Origin: Phycisphaerae bacterium
GTDB lineage: Bacteria; Planctomycetota; Phycisphaerae; SM23-33
Reading direction: 5' to 3'
Assembly (NCBI GenBank): GCA_018335035.1
Contig: JAGXKT010000001.1
Span: 124,001-188,000 of the forward strand
Length of the DNA stretch: 64,000 nucleotides
The notes under the pieces: generated by a model
Told to the model about the DNA's origin: nothing
Seen by the model: only the letters and a program-made list of their open reading frames with translations
Database searches by the model: none
Shown here: positions 60,744-64,000 of the stretch, piece by piece
Numbering within the stretch: position 1 is the stretch's first letter
Layout of the letters: every line of letters begins with the position of its first letter
Translations under genes and position numbers: made by a program

Positions 60744-63224
60744 TCACTGCCGCCGGATGCGTGTCACTGCCCAGTCGACGAGCATCACCGCAAGGGCGAC
60801 CAGCAGCACGTGAGCACAGATCGGCCGGCGGTCGGCGCTTCCCCAGCGCCGCGCGAGAGTGGGCAACTCGCCCGGGGCAGTGATACGTCCCCCGGTGCGC
60901 TCGGCGAGCCGCCGCAGCGCGTCGCGATCAGCACCGATGGATTGAAACTCCGGGCGGATGCGCGCGTCGGCGGCGCCGCGCCAGATCATCTCGTCACCGC
61001 GTCGGATCGTTACGGCCTGCGGGCCCTGCCCGACCGGCAGCGTCGCGCTGTAGCGTCCGGGGCCGATTTGCACAAGTCGCGCCTCGCGGGGCGCGCCGTC
61101 CGTGCCGATATCGGCCGCGGCAGCGACGAGATTCAGCCCGTCCAGCGGCCAGGCCTCTGGCAGCCGGTCCGGGCGCACGGCGCGAAGGCGCACGTGTAAG
61201 GTTGCGCCGTCGCGCCGGACGCGCACGGTCAGACCGGGGCTGCGGGGCGGGCGCAATACGGCCCGCGTCTGGGTGGCCAGCATGGAATCCAGTGGCGCGT
61301 CGGGGGTGGTCAGGGCGGGTAGGTCGGTGGCCAGGGAGATCGCCATGCCGAGCCCGACGCGACGACGGGCGAGCACGGGGTCGCCCGACGGCGCGACGCG
61401 GGCGAGGACGTCCGCGCCGGGTTGGCGTTGCGAGACGATGTATGCCGTCAGCGGCGAGAGGTCCTCCGGCGCGGCGCCGATCACGGCGGACGGCTCGGCG
61501 CGCAGCGCAAACCGTCCGCGCCGCAACGGCTTACCGCGCAATTGCTGGAGGAACTCCACGAACAACTCGTCGAGGTCGCCGAGGTCCGCGGCGGTGCGCA
61601 GAGGCGCGTCGAGTCGGTCGGCCAGCGCCCTCAGCGGTGCTTGGCGGGGGTCGTCGGCCGGACCGGCGACCACCATCGCCAGATGCCGGTCGCCGCTGAA
61701 CAACGCCGCCGCCGCGCGGGGCTCGAATGCCTCGTCCAACAGGTCGCTGACCAGGATGACGAGCGTTTGGCGGTCGTCGCTCGGGGCGAGCTGGACCGCC
61801 CGGCCCAGGGCGGGCAACACGTCTGTTTGCCCGGCGGGTCGGACCTCGCCCAAAGCGTCGTGGACGGCGGCGAAGTCCGGGCGGGCTGGCCCGCTGTCGT
61901 AAATGACGTGCGGGCGGGCGGCGAAGGTCACCACGGCCAGGGCGTCGCGCGACATCAGGTGCGCTTCCAAGGCCATGATGGCTTCGCCGGCAAGGTCGAA
62001 TTTCCGGCGTCCGCGCGCGAGGGCGGCGCCGGCTTGGGCGCCCATCGAGCCGGACGCGTCGAGCGCGACGATGACCTTCAGCGGCGTACGCTCGTACGGC
62101 CGGGCGGTCAGGGCGGCGACGGCGTTGAGCGGATCATCGCGGTCGGCGGGCGTGCGGTGCGGCCCGCTCCCGAGGTGCAGCAGCCCGCCGCCGGCGCGGA
62201 CGTACGCGGCCAGGGCACGCCGCTGGTCCGCATCCAGTTGGCGCCCAGTCGCATCGACCAGAACGACAGCGGCGTACGAGTCCCAGCCATCGCGGGCGAC
62301 CGGCGCCGCAGCGGGCGCAATGTGTTCGACGTCGACGTCTGCGCCGAGTGCCGCGGCGAGACCCTCACGGCGGTAGCCGTCGGGGGCGATCCATGCCACA
62401 CGCCGCCGGCGTCCGACGGCCACGACGCGCCGCACGTCGTTCTCGGCGAATGCGTCGCGGCCCAGCAGGCGGACTTCGTAGACGGCATCGGCGTCGGTCG
62501 GCGCCGCCGAATCGGTCAGCGTCACCGTCGTCGCCCCGCCGGCCGACAGGTCGACACGCCGGGGCGGGAATATCCGCTCGTCGGGCCGGTTGCGACGCAG
62601 CGACACGCGCCGTGTCTGGTCCGCGGAGGCGGTGAGCGTGGCGCGAAGCCGCACGTGACCGGCCGGAGCGCTCGGGGGGCGCTCAGCCGCCAATGCCGCG
62701 ATGCATGCGTCCTGTCCCGGCGCCGTCAGAGGCACCACGGCGACTGGCAGGCCGGTTTGCCCCAGCGTATCGGCTGCGGCGGACCATTGCGCGTCCTGGA
62801 AGTTGCCGTCTGTGACGATGACAACGCCGGCGATCTGGTCGCTTTGTGCTGTTGCCAGTCGCAGGGGCGCGCCGATGTGCGTCGTCGAAGCGTCCACGTC
62901 GCCGCCGGACGGGGCGACCTGCGCGGCGAACACGTGCCGCCGGACGGGCAAATCCGCCGGCCAGTCTGGTCCGTGCTGGCCCCGCACCGAGCCCGACACG
63001 TCGCGCAGCAACAGGTAGGGCTTGGCGGCCCCGGGCCCCAGCGGCATCGTCGGGCGGGCCAGCGCGCAAACCCCCAGCGCCAGCGCTGCCGATTGCAGCG
63101 CCACGCTGAGCCGCCCGACGTGCCGCCCGCGGCGCCGCGCCCACACCGCAATCAGCGGCGGCGCCGTGACCACGACCAGCGCCGCCAGCGCCCACGGCTG
63201 CGTGAAACCCAAAGCGGCTGTCAC
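60744..63224 (-). CDS. Large VWA membrane protein with a GATase-like middle region
   Basis: An 826-aa protein. The N-terminus has two membrane segments (ALAALVVVTAPPLIAVWARR and SVALQSAALALGVCALA) of BatA type, then a first VWA-like region (LLLRDVSGSVRG), a beta-rich part, a class I glutamine amidotransferase-like fold from about residue 365 (WIAPDGYRREGLAAAL and AYVRAGGGLLHLGSG), and a second full VWA domain (VIVALDASGSMGAQAG, residues near 440-600). A final membrane span precedes the basic end (VTRIRRQ). Start: GTG at 63224, preceded by AAAGG. This BatA/DUF1355-like architecture is common in planctomycetes; function unknown. Confidence 0.72.
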   Translation of the reverse strand: MTAALGFTQPWALAALVVVTAPPLIAVWARRRGRHVGRLSVALQSAALALGVCALARPTMPLGPGAAKPYLLLRDVSGSVRGQHGPDWPADLPVRRHVFAAQVAPSGGDVDASTTHIGAPLRLATAQSDQIAGVVIVTDGNFQDAQWSAAADTLGQTGLPVAVVPLTAPGQDACIAALAAERPPSAPAGHVRLRATLTASADQTRRVSLRRNRPDERIFPPRRVDLSAGGATTVTLTDSAAPTDADAVYEVRLLGRDAFAENDVRRVVAVGRRRRVAWIAPDGYRREGLAAALGADVDVEHIAPAAAPVARDGWDSYAAVVLVDATGRQLDADQRRALAAYVRAGGGLLHLGSGPHRTPADRDDPLNAVAALTARPYERTPLKVIVALDASGSMGAQAGAALARGRRKFDLAGEAIMALEAHLMSRDALAVVTFAARPHVIYDSGPARPDFAAVHDALGEVRPAGQTDVLPALGRAVQLAPSDDRQTLVILVSDLLDEAFEPRAAAALFSGDRHLAMVVAGPADDPRQAPLRALADRLDAPLRTAADLGDLDELFVEFLQQLRGKPLRRGRFALRAEPSAVIGAAPEDLSPLTAYIVSQRQPGADVLARVAPSGDPVLARRRVGLGMAISLATDLPALTTPDAPLDSMLATQTRAVLRPPRSPGLTVRVRRDGATLHVRLRAVRPDRLPEAWPLDGLNLVAAAADIGTDGAPREARLVQIGPGRYSATLPVGQGPQAVTIRRGDEMIWRGAADARIRPEFQSIGADRDALRRLAERTGGRITAPGELPTLARRWGSADRRPICAHVLLVALAVMLVDWAVTRIRRQ

Positions 63225-63374
63225 GATAGGGGCCTTTCGACTGGAGTCGCCGCAAGTGTAGGGCTCCGGAGCCGCGCCGACAAGGAACCGCGACGGCGTG
63301 TTTTCCGTGGACAGACGCCGGGCTGTGGCGCGTAGTATGAGTGACCTGTCCCGCTTCAACACGGAGACGTGTCG

Positions 63375-64000
63375 ATGCACACGAAGGAAGTCAAGGTCAC
63401 GTTCCAGCCCCACGGCCGGACGGTGTATGTCCTGCCCGGGACGAAAGTGGTCGAGGCCGCCGCGCGCGGGGGGCTGCCCGTCGAGGCGCCCTGCGGCGGC
63501 AACGGCACGTGCGGCAAGTGCCGCGTGCAGTTCGCGAGCGGGGCTCCGGACCCCACCGAGGCCGAACGCCGCGCGATCGGCGACGCCGATTGCAATGCCG
63601 GCTGGCGGCTGGCGTGCCAGGCCGCCGTCGCCGAGGAGGCGGTTATCTCCGTGCCGCCCGCGTCGCGCGCGAGCGACGTGCACAAGATCCTCGCCGAACG
63701 CCAAACCGGCCCGGCCGAGGACGTCGCCCCGGCCGTCCGCAAGGTACACGTCCGCCTCGACGAGCCGACGCTGGACGATCACGTGGCCGATCTGGAGCGC
63801 CTCGCCGCCGCCGTCGGCGACGTGACCGTGTCGCTGGAGGTTCTTCGCGAGCTGCCCAGGCGGCTGCGCGGCGGGGCGTTCACCGGCACGGCCGTGCTGA
63901 CGGATCACCGCCTGGTCGATTTCGAGACGGGCGACACGACGGGCGAGTGCTACGGCGTGGCGTTCGACATCGGCACCACCACGCTCGTCGGCTCGCTGAT
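63375..64000 (+). CDS. Ferredoxin and ASKHA-domain protein, 5' part (RACo-like)
   Basis: Cut off by the window end; 208 residues visible. An N-terminal 2Fe-2S ferredoxin domain has the cysteines Cys40, Cys46, Cys49 and Cys81 (CGGNGTCGKC, then DCNAGWRLAC). A middle domain follows (KVHVRLDEPTLDDHVADLER), and the ASKHA ATP-binding domain starts at GVAFDIGTTTLVGS. This is the arrangement of RACo-type reductive activators of corrinoid proteins, which restore inactive Co(II) to Co(I). It suggests a corrinoid methyltransferase in the genome. An ATG with CGGAGA about 9 bases upstream supports the start. Confidence 0.88.
   Translation, partial: MHTKEVKVTFQPHGRTVYVLPGTKVVEAAARGGLPVEAPCGGNGTCGKCRVQFASGAPDPTEAERRAIGDADCNAGWRLACQAAVAEEAVISVPPASRASDVHKILAERQTGPAEDVAPAVRKVHVRLDEPTLDDHVADLERLAAAVGDVTVSLEVLRELPRRLRGGAFTGTAVLTDHRLVDFETGDTTGECYGVAFDIGTTTLVGSL

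Noticed and set aside
63225-63908. N-terminal extension of the VWA membrane protein
   Set aside because: Upstream residues show no membrane or domain pattern and overlap the opposite ferredoxin/ASKHA gene; GTG at 63224 begins the hydrophobic segment.

Overview
The window is GC-rich and densely coded bacterial chromosome, with genes on both strands and mostly short gaps. The best guess for the host is a planctomycete, probably of the Phycisphaerae type. This is inferred from two secreted PQQ-propeller proteins that open with a DWPQW(K/R)G motif after the signal peptide, a pseudopilin-like protein with a LLPAL-A-A segment, a ketol-acid reductoisomerase of the GYGVQGP type, and many small zinc-ribbon and lipoprotein genes. 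No phage, integrase, transposase or CRISPR array was found, so this looks like core chromosome.

Layout. 0-7.2 kb: ilvC, an orphan beta-class DNA methyltransferase, two family-4 glycosyltransferases (one with a long helical C-terminal half) and a GT-C-type membrane protein. 7.2-11.4 kb: a basic coiled-coil/winged-helix protein, a D-2-hydroxyacid dehydrogenase, a first UPF0047 (YjbQ) protein, a lone VapB-type antitoxin and trpE. 11.5-18.2 kb: a ferredoxin-like aldo/keto reductase, two secreted proteins, and an amino-acid permease fused to two UspA domains. 18.2-19.4 kb: a tRNA-Pro(UGG) inside a repeat-rich, apparently protein-free block. 19.4-26.7 kb: rex, a FabZ-like dehydratase, a degenerate UvrC paralogue, rpmE-prfA, a LarA-family nickel-pincer racemase with a methyltransferase, and a pseudopilin-like protein. 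27-38.2 kb: GH38 alpha-mannosidase, ispD, a YfcE-type phosphodiesterase, pyruvate kinase with a GT-C membrane protein, a cold-shock protein, a GT9 glycosyltransferase, mnmA and a zinc-ribbon/VTT membrane protein.

38.6-48.4 kb: a zinc-ribbon protein, a second UPF0047 protein, a B12-binding radical SAM protein, a DRE-TIM aldolase, an NlpC-like lipoprotein, a TerB-like protein, ppdK with a histone-H1-like tail, and a DUF58 protein. 48.5-53.2 kb: a protein-quality cluster of HtrA, Hsp20 and Lon. 53.4-64 kb: a multi-zinc-ribbon membrane protein, rho, hisH-hisA, an OmpA-type lipoprotein, an HPP membrane protein, a second PQQ-propeller protein, a PilZ protein, a large VWA membrane protein and the start of a ferredoxin/ASKHA (RACo-like) reductive activator.

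Themes. Central carbon metabolism is represented by pyruvate kinase, PPDK, D-2-hydroxyacid dehydrogenase, the LarA homologue and the NADH sensor Rex. Cell-surface glycan work is represented by GT4, GT9 and GT-C proteins and GH38. Several promoters put a -10 box only 6-10 bases before the start codon, which suggests leaderless mRNAs. At least five unrelated short-word repeat families sit in the gaps between genes. These repeats, the lysine-rich tails on two metabolic enzymes, and the degenerate UvrC are the most unusual points. I did not find a clearly new multi-gene system.
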